Assembly (NCBI GenBank): GCA_036556805.1
Contig: DATBIS010000013.1
Span: 1-30,603 of the forward strand
Source: DATBIS01 sp036556805
GTDB lineage: Bacteria > Actinomycetota > UBA4738 > HRBIN12
Length of the DNA: 30,603 nt
Direction: 5' to 3'
In this document: positions 7,729 to 14,180 of the stretch, in pieces
Position numbering within the stretch: position 1 is the stretch's first letter
Layout of the letters: the number at the start of each line of letters is the position of its first letter
Program-made: the position numbers and the translations under genes
Notes under the pieces: model-generated
What the model was told of the DNA's origin: nothing
Databases searched by the model: none
The model's input: the letters and a program-made list of their open reading frames with translations, nothing else

Positions 7729-8403
7729 GTGCGGCGGCGGCTCCCCTTCGCGCTCCTCGCGATCAGCGCGATCGCGCTGATCGCGACCCCCGTCGCGGTG
7801 TGGGCGATGCGTCCCGACGTGAACGTCGGGACGCTTCCGCCCCCCCCGCCGCCGACCACCGCTTCACCGGCGGCGGTCCTCACGTCGTCGGGCCTCGCGA
7901 TCCCCGACGTGGTCGTGCGATCGGCTCGGCTCGCCGACTACCGGCCTGCGGCCAAGGCGGCGCGGCCGGTCGGCCTCGCGATCGGCTCGATCGGGGTTCG
8001 CGCCACCGTGGTCCCCGTCGGAGTCGCACCGTCGGAGACGACGGTCGAGGTCCCCACCGACGTCGACACCCTCGGCTGGTACCGCTTCGGGCCCGTGCCC
8101 GGCGCGTCCGGATCGGCCGTGGTGATCGGACACGTGGACTCGCAGGTGCAGGGCCCCGGAGCCTTCTTTCGGCTCCACGAGCTCGGTCCGGGCGACGGCG
8201 TGACGGTGCTCTTCGCCGACGGCTCGAGGTCCGAGTTCCGCGTCGTCGCGCGCCGTTCGTATCCCAAGAGCCGCCTTCCGGCGGGCCTCTTCGCGCGGAC
8301 CGGCCGGCCGATGCTCGCGTTGGTCACGTGCGGCGGCGCCTTCGATCCACTCACGCGGAGCTACGCGGACAACGTCGTGATCTACGCCGTGCCCGCGCAC
8401 TGA
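7729..8403 (+). CDS. class F sortase (transpeptidase)
   Basis: The 224-residue protein has an N-terminal membrane anchor (residues 6-27), a proline-rich linker (37-48) and a sortase beta-barrel. The catalytic triad is visible as H135 in 'VIGHVDS', C201 in 'LVTCGGAFD' and probably R210 in 'LTRSYADNVVIYA'. Sortases cleave a sorting motif in secreted proteins and join the new C-terminus to an amine of the cell wall or a pilus subunit; class F members are typical of Actinomycetota. The GTG start lies 3 nt after the stop of the DUF4397 gene. That neighbour is the likely but unproven substrate. Confidence 0.9.
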   Translation: MRRRLPFALLAISAIALIATPVAVWAMRPDVNVGTLPPPPPPTTASPAAVLTSSGLAIPDVVVRSARLADYRPAAKAARPVGLAIGSIGVRATVVPVGVAPSETTVEVPTDVDTLGWYRFGPVPGASGSAVVIGHVDSQVQGPGAFFRLHELGPGDGVTVLFADGSRSEFRVVARRSYPKSRLPAGLFARTGRPMLALVTCGGAFDPLTRSYADNVVIYAVPAH

Positions 8404-8577
8404 GGGCTCGGGACGCCGGGGCCGAAGGCCCTAGTTCGATGGGCGCGTGGAGGCATCACCGATCGAGCGAACGGATCCCCCGAACGGAGGAGGGATTTGG
8501 GACCACAGCTCTATACCCCGCGCGTGCGGCGAAGGCGACAATGGGCACCGGCGCACACCCCTCGGAAGGATTCGCAC

Positions 8578-8766
8578 ATGACCGAACGCGCGGACGACAC
8601 CCTGCAGGCCGACTATCCCTGGGTCGTCGAGAAGAACCATCCCGAGCAGACCCTCAAGCGCCGGGCCGTCGAGCTCGACCAGGCCGTGCGCCACTTGCAG
8701 GATCTCGCGCGGGGACGAACGGCCGCCTCCGAGCAGGGGCGGCACAAGCGGCGCAAGCGTCGCTAG
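8578..8766 (+). CDS. small basic-tailed hypothetical protein
   Basis: This 62-residue product is mostly helical and polar. It carries a central 'HPEQTLKRRAVELDQAVRHL' helix and a very basic C-terminus (KRRKRR). The ATG at 8578 follows GGAAGGA (8564-8570), a good Shine-Dalgarno that rules out the earlier in-frame TTG at 8497. Its TAG stop overlaps the stop of the convergent polyphosphate kinase gene within the tetramer CTAG (8763-8766). I do not recognise a family. The basic tail could bind nucleic acid or polyphosphate; this is only a guess from charge and neighbour. The 174 bases before it (8404-8577) hold no other gene. Confidence 0.65.
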   Translation: MTERADDTLQADYPWVVEKNHPEQTLKRRAVELDQAVRHLQDLARGRTAASEQGRHKRRKRR

Positions 8767-9563
8767 CCTTCGGCGAGCGTCTCGGCGTGGTCCGGGACGT
8801 ACGTGTAGAGCTCGCGCGGCGGACGAACGTAGCCTTCGTCGGATTGCCGCTTCGGGATCGCGAGGTCGACGAGCGGCTTCTCCTCGTACGGCACCTGCGT
8901 CAGAAGGTGTGCGATGCAATTGATCCTGGCGCTCCGTTTGTCGTCGGCCTCGACGACGTACCAGGGAGCCTCGGGGATGTCGGTGTGCACGAACATCTCG
9001 TCCTTCGCGCGCGAGTAGTCGATCCACTTGCTCCGTGAGAAGAGGTCGGTCTCCGACAGCTTCCAGCGACGCATGCGGTCCTTGATGCGCGCCTCGAAAC
9101 GCCGTTGCTGCTCCTCGTCGCTCACCGAGAACCAGTACTTGATCAGGTGGATGCCGTCCTCGACGAGAAGCCGTTCGAAGACCGGACATTGACGGAGGAA
9201 CCGCTGATGCTCGGCGGGCGTGCAGAACCCGAGGACCTTCTCGATGCCGGCGCGGTTGTACCAGCTGCGGTCGAAGAGCGCGATCTCGCCGGCCGCCGGG
9301 AGCTCGGCCACGTAGCGCTGGAAGTACCACTGGCCCTGCTCGCGCTCGGTGGGTTTCGGCAGGGCGACCACGCGCGTCACGCGAGGATTCAGGTGCTCGG
9401 TGATGCGCTTGATCGTGCCGCCCTTCCCGGCCGCGTCGCGCCCCTCGAAGAGCACGACCACGCGAAGGCCGCGCGCCTGGACCCAATCCTCCATCTTCAC
9501 GAGCTCTTCCTGCAGGCGCAGGAGCTCGCGTTCGTACGGCTTCCTCGGCAGTCGTACTCCCAT
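8763..9563 (-). CDS. ppk2: polyphosphate kinase 2 (PPK2 family)
   Basis: The 266-residue protein matches PPK2: a P-loop 'FEGRDAAGKGGTIKR' (Walker A, residues 39-53), 'KPTEREQGQWYFQRY' (70-84), the lid/Walker B region 'LFDRSWYNRAG' (96-106) and a C-terminal 'ELYTYVPD'. PPK2 enzymes transfer phosphate between inorganic polyphosphate and nucleoside mono- or diphosphates. The one-domain length and intact motifs suggest the class I (NDP-using) type, but the class cannot be fixed by eye. The ATG at 9561-9563 is preceded by GGAAGGTGAG, a strong Shine-Dalgarno, so the longer open frame to 9875 is rejected. It diverges from the DUF6458-like gene and converges on the 62-residue gene, with overlapping stops. 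Confidence 0.93.
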   Translation of the reverse strand: MGVRLPRKPYERELLRLQEELVKMEDWVQARGLRVVVLFEGRDAAGKGGTIKRITEHLNPRVTRVVALPKPTEREQGQWYFQRYVAELPAAGEIALFDRSWYNRAGIEKVLGFCTPAEHQRFLRQCPVFERLLVEDGIHLIKYWFSVSDEEQQRRFEARIKDRMRRWKLSETDLFSRSKWIDYSRAKDEMFVHTDIPEAPWYVVEADDKRSARINCIAHLLTQVPYEEKPLVDLAIPKRQSDEGYVRPPRELYTYVPDHAETLAEG

Positions 9564-9651
9564 GAGACTCACCTTCCTCGAACCGGCCCGGGCGCTCATG
9601 CTTGCACGAACGGAGGTTTGCTTCCCGGGCCGGGAGGGAATACCCCCCGCC

Positions 9652-9927
9652 ATGAATAGATCAACGGGTACTGGGCTGATGGCGTTCGGCATCGTCATGG
9701 GCGTCGTGGGCGCGATCATGGCCCTCGCGGTCACGGTGCACACGGATGGGTTCAACATCAACACGGCGGGCTGGATCCTGCTTTGGGTCGGGCTCGGCGT
9801 GCTGGTGATCGGTCTCGTGATCTTTGCGACGGCCGGGCAGCGGCATTCCACCACGGTCGAGGAAGTCAAGGCCACGCCGACCGGGAGCGAGCGGGTTCAG
9901 GAGCAACGGGACTGGAGCACTCCCTAG
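9652..9927 (+). CDS. DUF6458-like small membrane protein
   Basis: The 91-residue protein opens 'MNRSTGTGLMAFGIVMGVVG' and has two hydrophobic helices (about 8-26 and 40-61) joined by 'TDGFNINTAGWILL', followed by a hydrophilic tail. This two-helix pattern with a Gly-Trp at the second helix resembles actinobacterial DUF6458 proteins, whose function is unknown. The purine-rich GGGAGGG (9631-9637) is rather far from the ATG (about 14 nt). It diverges from ppk2 across an 88-base gap that must hold both promoters. Confidence 0.75.
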   Translation: MNRSTGTGLMAFGIVMGVVGAIMALAVTVHTDGFNINTAGWILLWVGLGVLVIGLVIFATAGQRHSTTVEEVKATPTGSERVQEQRDWSTP

Positions 9928-9997
9928 GGGATTGAAGAAGTCCCCAAGGCGGGAAGTCCCCTACGGCGGATTGACTCACGTCCGCCCTCGATTCAAC

Positions 9998-10032
9998 GCA
10001 TGGCGCCTCCTTCGGAGAGGGAGGCGCCATGC
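9998..10032 (+). other. 13-bp perfect stem-loop covering an SD and ATG
   Basis: The arms 9998-10010 (GCATGGCGCCTCC) and 10020-10032 (GGAGGCGCCATGC) are exact reverse complements around a 9-base loop. The right arm contains both the Shine-Dalgarno GGAGG (10020-10024) and the ATG (10029-10031) of the short ORF that follows, so in RNA the start region would be base-paired. Confidence 0.7.
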
Positions 10033-10106
10033 ACCGTGTCAAGGCTACGTCCCAGGCCGACACGACCCGGGAGGACGCGGTCGTGGCCAAGGTGAAGGGC
10101 ACGTAG
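10029..10106 (+). CDS. possible 25-codon leader peptide or small protein
   Basis: The ORF runs from an ATG with a well-spaced GGAGG (4 nt before the start) to TAG and encodes a hydrophilic 25-residue peptide ending 'AVVAKVKGT'. Its translation start is buried in the stem-loop at 9998-10032. No gene follows before the terminator at 10226-10266, so it would be the only product of a roughly 250-nt transcript unless the RNA itself is the product. I cannot assign a family. The last residues faintly recall CsbD-type KVKG repeats, too short to rely on. Confidence 0.3.
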   Translation: MHRVKATSQADTTREDAVVAKVKGT

Positions 10107-10225
10107 AAGGGCCGGCGGAAACCTTCGCCGACCAGGGAAAACAGGTATTGCGGGGCGCGGCCCCCTCATGCAAGACTTACGCCCGCTGGATAACCAAAGA
10201 GCGTCCGGGCCGCGAGGTCCGGCGA

Positions 10226-10266
10226 TGACGGCGGCACGACGCGGGCACGTGCCGCCGTCACCTTTT
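10226..10266 (+). terminator. Rho-independent terminator before tRNA-Val(CAC)
   Basis: TGACGGCGGCACG (10226-10238) and CGTGCCGCCGTCA (10248-10260) form a perfect 13-bp GC-rich stem with a 9-nt loop, followed by CCTTTT. It would end a plus-strand transcript arising between 9927 and 10200. Confidence 0.75.
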
Positions 10267-10310
10267 CCCGGGTTCCGAGGCTCGAGCGGTCTCCTATACT
10301 CGCGAGCCGA

Positions 10311-10382
10311 GGGCGCGTAGCTCAGTGGGAGAGCGCTTGCTTCACACGCAAGAGGTCGCAGGTTCAAGACCTGCCGCGCCCA
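10311..10382 (+). tRNA. tRNA-Val (anticodon CAC), site of past integration
   Basis: The 72-nt cloverleaf has acceptor GGGCGCG (10311-10317) pairing with CGCGCCC (10375-10381), discriminator A10382, anticodon stem CTTGC/GCAAG with loop TTCACAC (anticodon CAC, valine), and T-arm GCAGG/CCTGC. CCA is not encoded. Its part from the anticodon loop to the 3' end (10342-10383) recurs at 11806-11847 with 39 of 42 matches. Confidence 0.96.
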
Positions 10383-10383
10383 C
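10342..10383 (+). repeat. direct repeat copy 1 (att-like, inside tRNA-Val)
   Basis: 42 bases from the anticodon loop to one base past the discriminator. The first 18 bases are identical to copy 2 at 11806; three mismatches occur later, all in the T-arm. Span and position are those of typical tyrosine-recombinase attachment cores in tRNA genes. Confidence 0.8.
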
Positions 10384-10595
10384 TCCTAAACCCGCAGGTC
10401 GAGGCCGATCCGCGCAGGATCGACCACGACCCAGGTCAGAGTGGGAGCCCATACTCAGCAGAGCCTCCGTCCCGAGCCGGAATCCCCCTCCATCCGAGCT
10501 CAAGCGCTGCCTCCCTTAGCTCCCCCCGCAAGTCGTCGCCGAGCCATGAGCGAGACGCTCCGTCGAAGGCTCCCCGTACCGCTGCATTCTCCGGC

Positions 10596-10625
10596 TTGAC
10601 CCGGCCGGTTCGCGCCATCTAGCGT
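10596..10625 (+). promoter_or_regulatory. promoter of the truncated FlaA1-like gene
   Basis: TTGACC (10596-10601), an 18-base spacer and TAGCGT (10620-10625) form a good sigma70-type promoter. The expected start is near 10632, about 35 nt before the ATG at 10667. The stretch between tRNA-Val and this promoter shows no convincing gene. Confidence 0.5.
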
Positions 10626-10666
10626 CTTCCTGTTGGGCCCGCACCCGAGGGAGGGATTGCCTCACG

Positions 10667-11092
10667 ATGGAGCAGGCGGGTTCCGGACCGATTCCTAGGT
10701 TCCGTTGGGCGCGGTTCAGCGTGGATGCGGGGATCGTCGTCGGTGCGTACTTCCTGGTGCTCCTGTACCGTTTCGACGGAGCAGTGCCGGGCAAGTACTG
10801 GTCCCAGTTCCGCGCCTACCTCCCGGGCATCGTGGCGCTTCACATGCTCGCCAACTACCTGTTCGGTCTGTATGGCGCGGTGCCACGAGTCGAGCGCGTC
10901 CTGCAGGCCGGCCTGGCGGCGATGGTCCTGATCCTTGCAACGACGTTGATGTTCTCGGAGGGTTCGCGCCCGCTGCCGCTGGGGGTCGTGCTCTTCGGAG
11001 GCCTCGCTTCGCTGCTGGGTTTCGCCGCTTCCCGATTCGGGAGGTCTGGACGGCGCGCGTTGTTCTCGGGGCTAGGGGGTGAGCGGCGATGA
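10667..11092 (+). CDS. truncated N-terminal membrane domain of a FlaA1/CapD-type nucleotide-sugar dehydratase
   Basis: The 141-residue product has about four hydrophobic helices and the pattern 'LLYRFDGAVPGKYWSQF' then 'ANYLFGLYGAVPRVERV'. This is the usual N-terminal membrane part of polysaccharide-biosynthesis 4,6-dehydratases of the FlaA1/CapD/WbpM group, which are about 600 residues long. It stops at 'RRALFSGLGGERR', where full-length members start their Rossmann NAD-binding motif (RR.LIvGaGeaG), so the entire catalytic part is missing. The next ORF starts inside its stop codon (ATGA, 11089-11092), suggesting translational coupling. GAGGGAGGG (10647-10655) is a Shine-Dalgarno at long spacing. 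It may be a decayed gene or a reused membrane module. Confidence 0.6.
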   Translation: MEQAGSGPIPRFRWARFSVDAGIVVGAYFLVLLYRFDGAVPGKYWSQFRAYLPGIVALHMLANYLFGLYGAVPRVERVLQAGLAAMVLILATTLMFSEGSRPLPLGVVLFGGLASLLGFAASRFGRSGRRALFSGLGGERR

Positions 11093-11412
11093 GCGTCCTG
11101 GCACAGTACTCTCAGAGCTCTGCCGACGCGGGGGCGGCCCTCATCGCCATCGCCATCGTGGCTGTGCTCGCGCTCATCCCCGCGAACATCGCCGGAAAGA
11201 AGGGGTACAGCTCCGGCGGCTTCTGGCTCTTCGGGTTGTTCTTCTTTCTTCCGGCTCTGATCGTCGCGCTCATCCTGCGACCCAGGACGGCATCGCCCAC
11301 GGCCTCCGCAAAGGATCACCTCGCGAGCCATCCACTGGACTCATACGGGAACCACCTGTGTGATGGGCTACGTCGTGGAGCCGCCCTACTACGGGATCTG
11401 GAATCGTGGTGA
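11089..11412 (+). CDS. small membrane protein, possibly frame-disrupted at its 3' end
   Basis: The 107-residue ORF begins with the ATGA overlap at the end of the FlaA1-like fragment. It has two hydrophobic segments: one at about residues 14-34 and a second, 'GGFWLFGLFFFLPALIVALI'. The linker 'IAGKKGYSSGGFW' resembles small bacterial membrane proteins in which such a helix pair is followed by a cytoplasmic tail. The last 20 or so residues overlap, in another frame, a more protein-like ORF (11363-11560). The original gene may therefore have ended earlier or continued into that frame before a frameshift. Function unknown. Confidence 0.5.
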   Translation: MSVLAQYSQSSADAGAALIAIAIVAVLALIPANIAGKKGYSSGGFWLFGLFFFLPALIVALILRPRTASPTASAKDHLASHPLDSYGNHLCDGLRRGAALLRDLESW

Positions 11413-11560
11413 GCCGAACTCTCCAGCGATGCGATTTCCTTACAGCGAGCACGGGAAGGCGGAGGCAGTTGCTCGCTTCTACCAGCTCGAACCTCGTGGC
11501 CAGGACCTGTCAGTCCCCTCCACGCCCCCGCCTCCGGTGGACACGGGCGGCGAAGCGTAG
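11363..11560 (+). CDS. small hypothetical protein
   Basis: The 65-residue ORF from the ATG at 11363 (a GTG lies one codon earlier at 11360) encodes a soluble sequence with 'VEPPYYGIWNRGEPNSP' and 'FPYSEHGKAEAVARFYQLEP'. This looks like a short domain with a beta start and an alpha helix, reminiscent of small proteins that carry row/column-like residue patterns for a display value plus 'eAva' helices. No family is recognised. It overlaps the preceding ORF by about 50 bases in the +1 frame. No clear Shine-Dalgarno is seen, so coupling to the upstream ORF or a frameshifted fusion with it are both possible. Confidence 0.45.
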   Translation: MGYVVEPPYYGIWNRGEPNSPAMRFPYSEHGKAEAVARFYQLEPRGQDLSVPSTPPPPVDTGGEA

Positions 11561-11868
11561 CCGCGGAGCCTAGCCTGCGGGTTCTCCAAGCTCCCAAGCG
11601 CGACGAGGATCCCCGCGAGATCGAATCGGGAACGTCGGCCGACATGGTTTGGTCGGCGACCGGGAGCCGGCCCAGAGCTCGCGCGCGAATCCGAAGCACC
11701 CCCCACAAACCGCGACGAACCGCCATACTCCCCATGGATTCGATATGGGCTCTGAGCAGGGGCAATGAGCGTTTCCGCAGGTTGTCGGAGTCGACTGATG
11801 CTGCCTCACACGCAAGAGGTCGCTGGTTCAAGGCCTCCCGCGCCCACCGGAAAGGAGTTTCCGCCATC
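11561..11868. other. gene-free stretch ending in the tRNA remnant
   Basis: These 308 bases show no convincing coding frame. Open frames on both strands here read through the tRNA remnant and give the artefactual peptides usual for tRNA sequences (for example GRWFKASRAH). The only recognisable items are the tRNA-Val remnant at 11806-11847 and the Shine-Dalgarno AAAGGAG (11851-11857) of the P-loop kinase gene. Confidence 0.6.
11806..11847 (+). repeat. direct repeat copy 2: degraded 3' part of tRNA-Val(CAC)
   Basis: This copy matches tRNA-Val(CAC) from TCACACGC through GCGCCCAC with 39 of 42 identities. The three mismatches break the T-stem (GCTGG no longer pairs with CCTCC). The sequence upstream does not resemble the tRNA 5' half, so this is not a functional tRNA. 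It ends 21 bases before the start codon of the next gene. Confidence 0.8.
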
Positions 11869-12351
11869 GTGAAGGTGCTCGTGACCGGCATGTCGGGCAC
11901 GGGGAAGTCCACGGCCCTCATCGAGCTGGGTCGCCGCGGATACCGGGTCGTCGACACCGATTCCACGGAGTGGAGCGAATGGGTGCCGCTCGCCGACGAT
12001 CCCGTGGGGGAGTGGCTCTGGCGCGAGGATCGGATGGTCGAGTTGCTCGCCTCGGACGACAACCGCACGCTTTACGTCTCGGGATGCACCACGAGTCAGG
12101 TTCGTTTCCACGATCGGTTCGACGCGATCGTGCTGCTGAGCGCTCCCGCCGACGTCCTCCTCGATCGAGTGGGGGCCCGGACGACGAACGACTACGGCAA
12201 GGGTCCGGGCGAACGCGAGCGCATCCTCGGGCACCTCGCAACGGTCGAGCCGCTCCTGCGCGAGGGCGCCACGCACGAGATCGACGCGAGCCGGCCGCTC
12301 GCGGAGGTCGTGGACGAGCTCGAAGCGATCGGGCGCGAGCCGTCGGCGTGA
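11869..12351 (+). CDS. P-loop nucleotide/small-molecule kinase-like protein
   Basis: The 160-residue protein starts at GTG 11869, 11 nt after AAAGGAG, and opens 'VKVLVTGMSGTGKSTALIEL', a perfect Walker A at residues 8-15. 'YRVVDTDS' follows where shikimate and adenylate kinases hold their substrate-binding Asp. A mid-protein 'IVLLSAPADVLLDRV' matches the family's strand and CORE/LID start, and a charged LID-like segment 'RTTNDYGKGPGERERI' follows. It belongs to the adenylate/shikimate/gluconate kinase-like P-loop group; the substrate is unknown. Its stop overlaps the start of the alpha/beta hydrolase gene (GTGA), so the two are translationally coupled. It is the first gene after the island border. 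Confidence 0.8.
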   Translation: MKVLVTGMSGTGKSTALIELGRRGYRVVDTDSTEWSEWVPLADDPVGEWLWREDRMVELLASDDNRTLYVSGCTTSQVRFHDRFDAIVLLSAPADVLLDRVGARTTNDYGKGPGERERILGHLATVEPLLREGATHEIDASRPLAEVVDELEAIGREPSA

Positions 12352-13142
12352 CGGACGAGCGGATCGGGGACCTGCTCCTGCGACACGAGCCACCCGTCGC
12401 CGGCCGCCGAGCGGGCCCGCTGCTGCTCGTGCACGGGCTCTGGGGAGGAGCCTGGGTCTGGGACCGGTGGCTCCCGTACGCGTCATCCCGCGGCTGGGAT
12501 ACGTGGGCGATCGAGCATCGCGGGAGGAACGGGAGTCGCTCGGTCGACGACCTCGGCCGTGTCCGGATCGCCGACCTCGTGAGCGACGTGCGTGAGGTCG
12601 TCGGCCGCCTCGGACCGTGCGCGGTGGTGGGGTTCTCGATGGGCGGGCTCGTGGTGCAGGCCCTGTCCGCCGAGGAGCCCGACCTTCGCGCCGTGGTCTA
12701 CCTCTGCTCGGTCGCGCCGGGCGGCGTGTTCGCGATCAACCGCTGGATGGTGCGGGGGTTGGCCAGGTACCTCCCGACGATCGTGCGCGGCGGCGCGTTC
12801 AGGCCGAAGCGGGCGGACGCGGACGTCCTGCTGTTCAACGGCACGCCCCGGCACCTCGCCGACGCGACGTATCCGCGCCTGATCCCCGACTCGGGCACGA
12901 TCGCGCGCGAGATCATGGTCGGCTCGGTGAGGGTCGACGCCTCGAGGATCCGCTGCCCGCGCCTCGTCGTCTCGACCGCCGAGGACCACGTCTCGCCGCG
13001 GGCGCTCCAGCCGAGGCTCGTGAAGAAGTACGGCGCCGAGCACGTGGCCGTCGCGGGCCTCGACCACATGCACCTGTGCCATCCCGAGTGGGAGCGCGTC
13101 GCGAAGGTGACGCTCGATTGGTTGGAGCGCGTCACGAACTGA
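12348..13142 (+). CDS. alpha/beta hydrolase
   Basis: The 264-residue protein shows the standard alpha/beta-hydrolase features: oxyanion region 'LLLVHGLWGGAWVW' (residues 26-39), nucleophile elbow 'VVGFSMGG' with S97, acid D213 in 'VSTAEDHVSP', and His240 or His242 in 'AGLDHMHLCHP'. Cytosolic, with no signal peptide. Members act as esterases, lipases or C-C hydrolases; the substrate is not predictable. The GTG at 12348 overlaps the stop of the kinase gene by 4 nt. A longer open frame upstream (to 11970) only shadows that gene. Confidence 0.88.
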   Translation: MTDERIGDLLLRHEPPVAGRRAGPLLLVHGLWGGAWVWDRWLPYASSRGWDTWAIEHRGRNGSRSVDDLGRVRIADLVSDVREVVGRLGPCAVVGFSMGGLVVQALSAEEPDLRAVVYLCSVAPGGVFAINRWMVRGLARYLPTIVRGGAFRPKRADADVLLFNGTPRHLADATYPRLIPDSGTIAREIMVGSVRVDASRIRCPRLVVSTAEDHVSPRALQPRLVKKYGAEHVAVAGLDHMHLCHPEWERVAKVTLDWLERVTN

Positions 13143-13148
13143 GCGGAA

Positions 13149-13319
13149 ATGCTGGACTTCCGCCGGCGACGTGCGACGCTCAGGGTCGTGCTCGTGGTCG
13201 CGGTGATCGTGGCGCTGGTGCTGCTCGCCGTCGCGGTGACCTGGGGCCACGCCCCGCCGGCGTCGAGCCCTCGCACGGCGGCCGAGCGGCGGGACCTGCC
13301 GGACACCCGAGCCGCCTGA
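13149..13319 (+). CDS. 56-residue single-pass membrane protein
   Basis: A short ORF starting 6 nt after the hydrolase stop encodes a basic N-terminus (MLDFRRRRATLR), one hydrophobic helix (about residues 13-32, mostly Val/Leu/Ala) and a polar, Pro/Ala/Arg-rich tail. The positive-inside pattern suggests a bitopic protein with its tail outside. It has a weak GAGCGGAA ribosome site. Function unknown; real expression is uncertain. Confidence 0.4.
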   Translation: MLDFRRRRATLRVVLVVAVIVALVLLAVAVTWGHAPPASSPRTAAERRDLPDTRAA

Positions 13320-13422
13320 TCCCTGCCGTTTCCGTGGCGTTGCTCGAGCCGACGTGTCGTGTTCACGCAACCTCCCGTAGGGTGTCAGCCGTTTTCCCAA
13401 CAGCCGACTGAGGAGGTAGCCG

Positions 13423-14175
13423 ATGGTCTCGAGCCTTCCCGAAGCGCCCCCCACGGTGGCCGCGCGCGCCGTCGATCTTCGTAAGGTCTACGGCAAGGGC
13501 GACGCGGCGGTCGAGGCTCTCCGCGGCGTGTCCGTCCAGTTCGGCCGTGGCGTCTTCACCGCGATCATGGGGCCTTCGGGCTCGGGCAAGTCAACGCTTC
13601 TGCACTGCGTCGCCGGCCTCGACACGCCGACCTCGGGCGAGGTGTTCATCGGCGACGTCGACATCACGAAGCTCTCGGAGCGGCGCCTCACGGAGCTCCG
13701 CCGGGACAAGGTCGGGTTCATCTTCCAGACGTTTAACCTGATCCCCACGCTCAACGCGAACGAGAACATCACACTGCCCCTCGACATCGCGGGCCGCGAC
13801 GTCGACAGGGCTTGGTTCGACCGCGTCGTCGACACCGTGGGACTGCGGGACCGGCTCACGCACAAGCCGTCCGAGCTCTCGGGTGGACAGCAGCAGCGCG
13901 TGGCGGCCGCCCGCGCCCTCGTCTCCCGGCCGGAGATCGTGTTCGCGGACGAGCCGACCGGGAACCTCGACTCGCGGTCGGGCGCCGAGCTGCTGGGCTT
14001 CCTCCGCGACGCCGTGAAGCAGCACGGTCAGACGATCGTGATGGTCACGCACGACGCCACGGCGGCGAGCTTCGCCGATCGGATCGTGTTCCTCGGCGAC
14101 GGCCTCGTCGTGGACGAGATGGCCGACCCGACCGGCGAGCGGGTGCTCGATCGCCTGAAGTTGCTGGAGGTCTAG
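13423..14175 (+). CDS. ABC transporter ATPase, MacB/LolD type
   Basis: The 250-residue ATPase has Walker A 'GPSGSGKST' (50-58), a Q-loop at Q102 in 'FQTFNLIPTLNA', signature 'LSGGQQQR' (152-159), Walker B with 'IVFADEPTGNLDS' and the switch His210 in 'MVTHD'. The phrases 'FQTFNLIPTLNA.EN' and 'ADEPTGNLD' are typical of the MacB/LolD/FtsE subgroup that pairs with FtsX-like permeases and powers mechanotransmission or export. The start has an ideal Shine-Dalgarno (AGGAGGT, 13411-13417). The permease gene begins 5 nt after its stop, so the pair forms one transporter. Confidence 0.95.
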   Translation: MVSSLPEAPPTVAARAVDLRKVYGKGDAAVEALRGVSVQFGRGVFTAIMGPSGSGKSTLLHCVAGLDTPTSGEVFIGDVDITKLSERRLTELRRDKVGFIFQTFNLIPTLNANENITLPLDIAGRDVDRAWFDRVVDTVGLRDRLTHKPSELSGGQQQRVAAARALVSRPEIVFADEPTGNLDSRSGAELLGFLRDAVKQHGQTIVMVTHDATAASFADRIVFLGDGLVVDEMADPTGERVLDRLKLLEV

Positions 14176-14180
14176 CCGAG

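Larger units (their letters stand above)
10383..11805. mobile_element. remnant of a tRNA-Val-integrated island (no integrase)
   Basis: About 1.4 kb lies between the intact tRNA-Val(CAC) and a displaced, degraded copy of its 3' part. This is the usual result of integration at a tRNA 3' end: one copy restores the gene and the other marks the far border. The contents are a promoter, a truncated FlaA1/CapD-type membrane domain, two small ORFs and some 300 bases with no gene. No recombinase, phage or plasmid gene remains, so the element is decayed or was carried as a passenger. The alternative is an ancestral tandem tRNA pair whose second copy decayed. The sharp loss of similarity at the anticodon loop favours integration. 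Confidence 0.55.

Noticed and set aside
8431..9486. 351-residue minus-strand ORF overlapping ppk2 in another frame
   Set aside because: Arg/Gly-rich shadow of the PPK2 gene in the same orientation but a different frame; no motifs.
10436..10618. 60-residue minus-strand ORF after tRNA-Val(CAC)
   Set aside because: No Shine-Dalgarno, no recognisable domain, and it overlaps the plus-strand promoter of the FlaA1-like fragment. It could be a decayed piece but cannot be supported.
11806..11847. A fourth functional tRNA (valine) at 11.8 kb
   Set aside because: Only the anticodon-loop-to-3' part is present; the T-stem is broken by mismatches and the 5' half is absent. It is kept as a repeat or att remnant.
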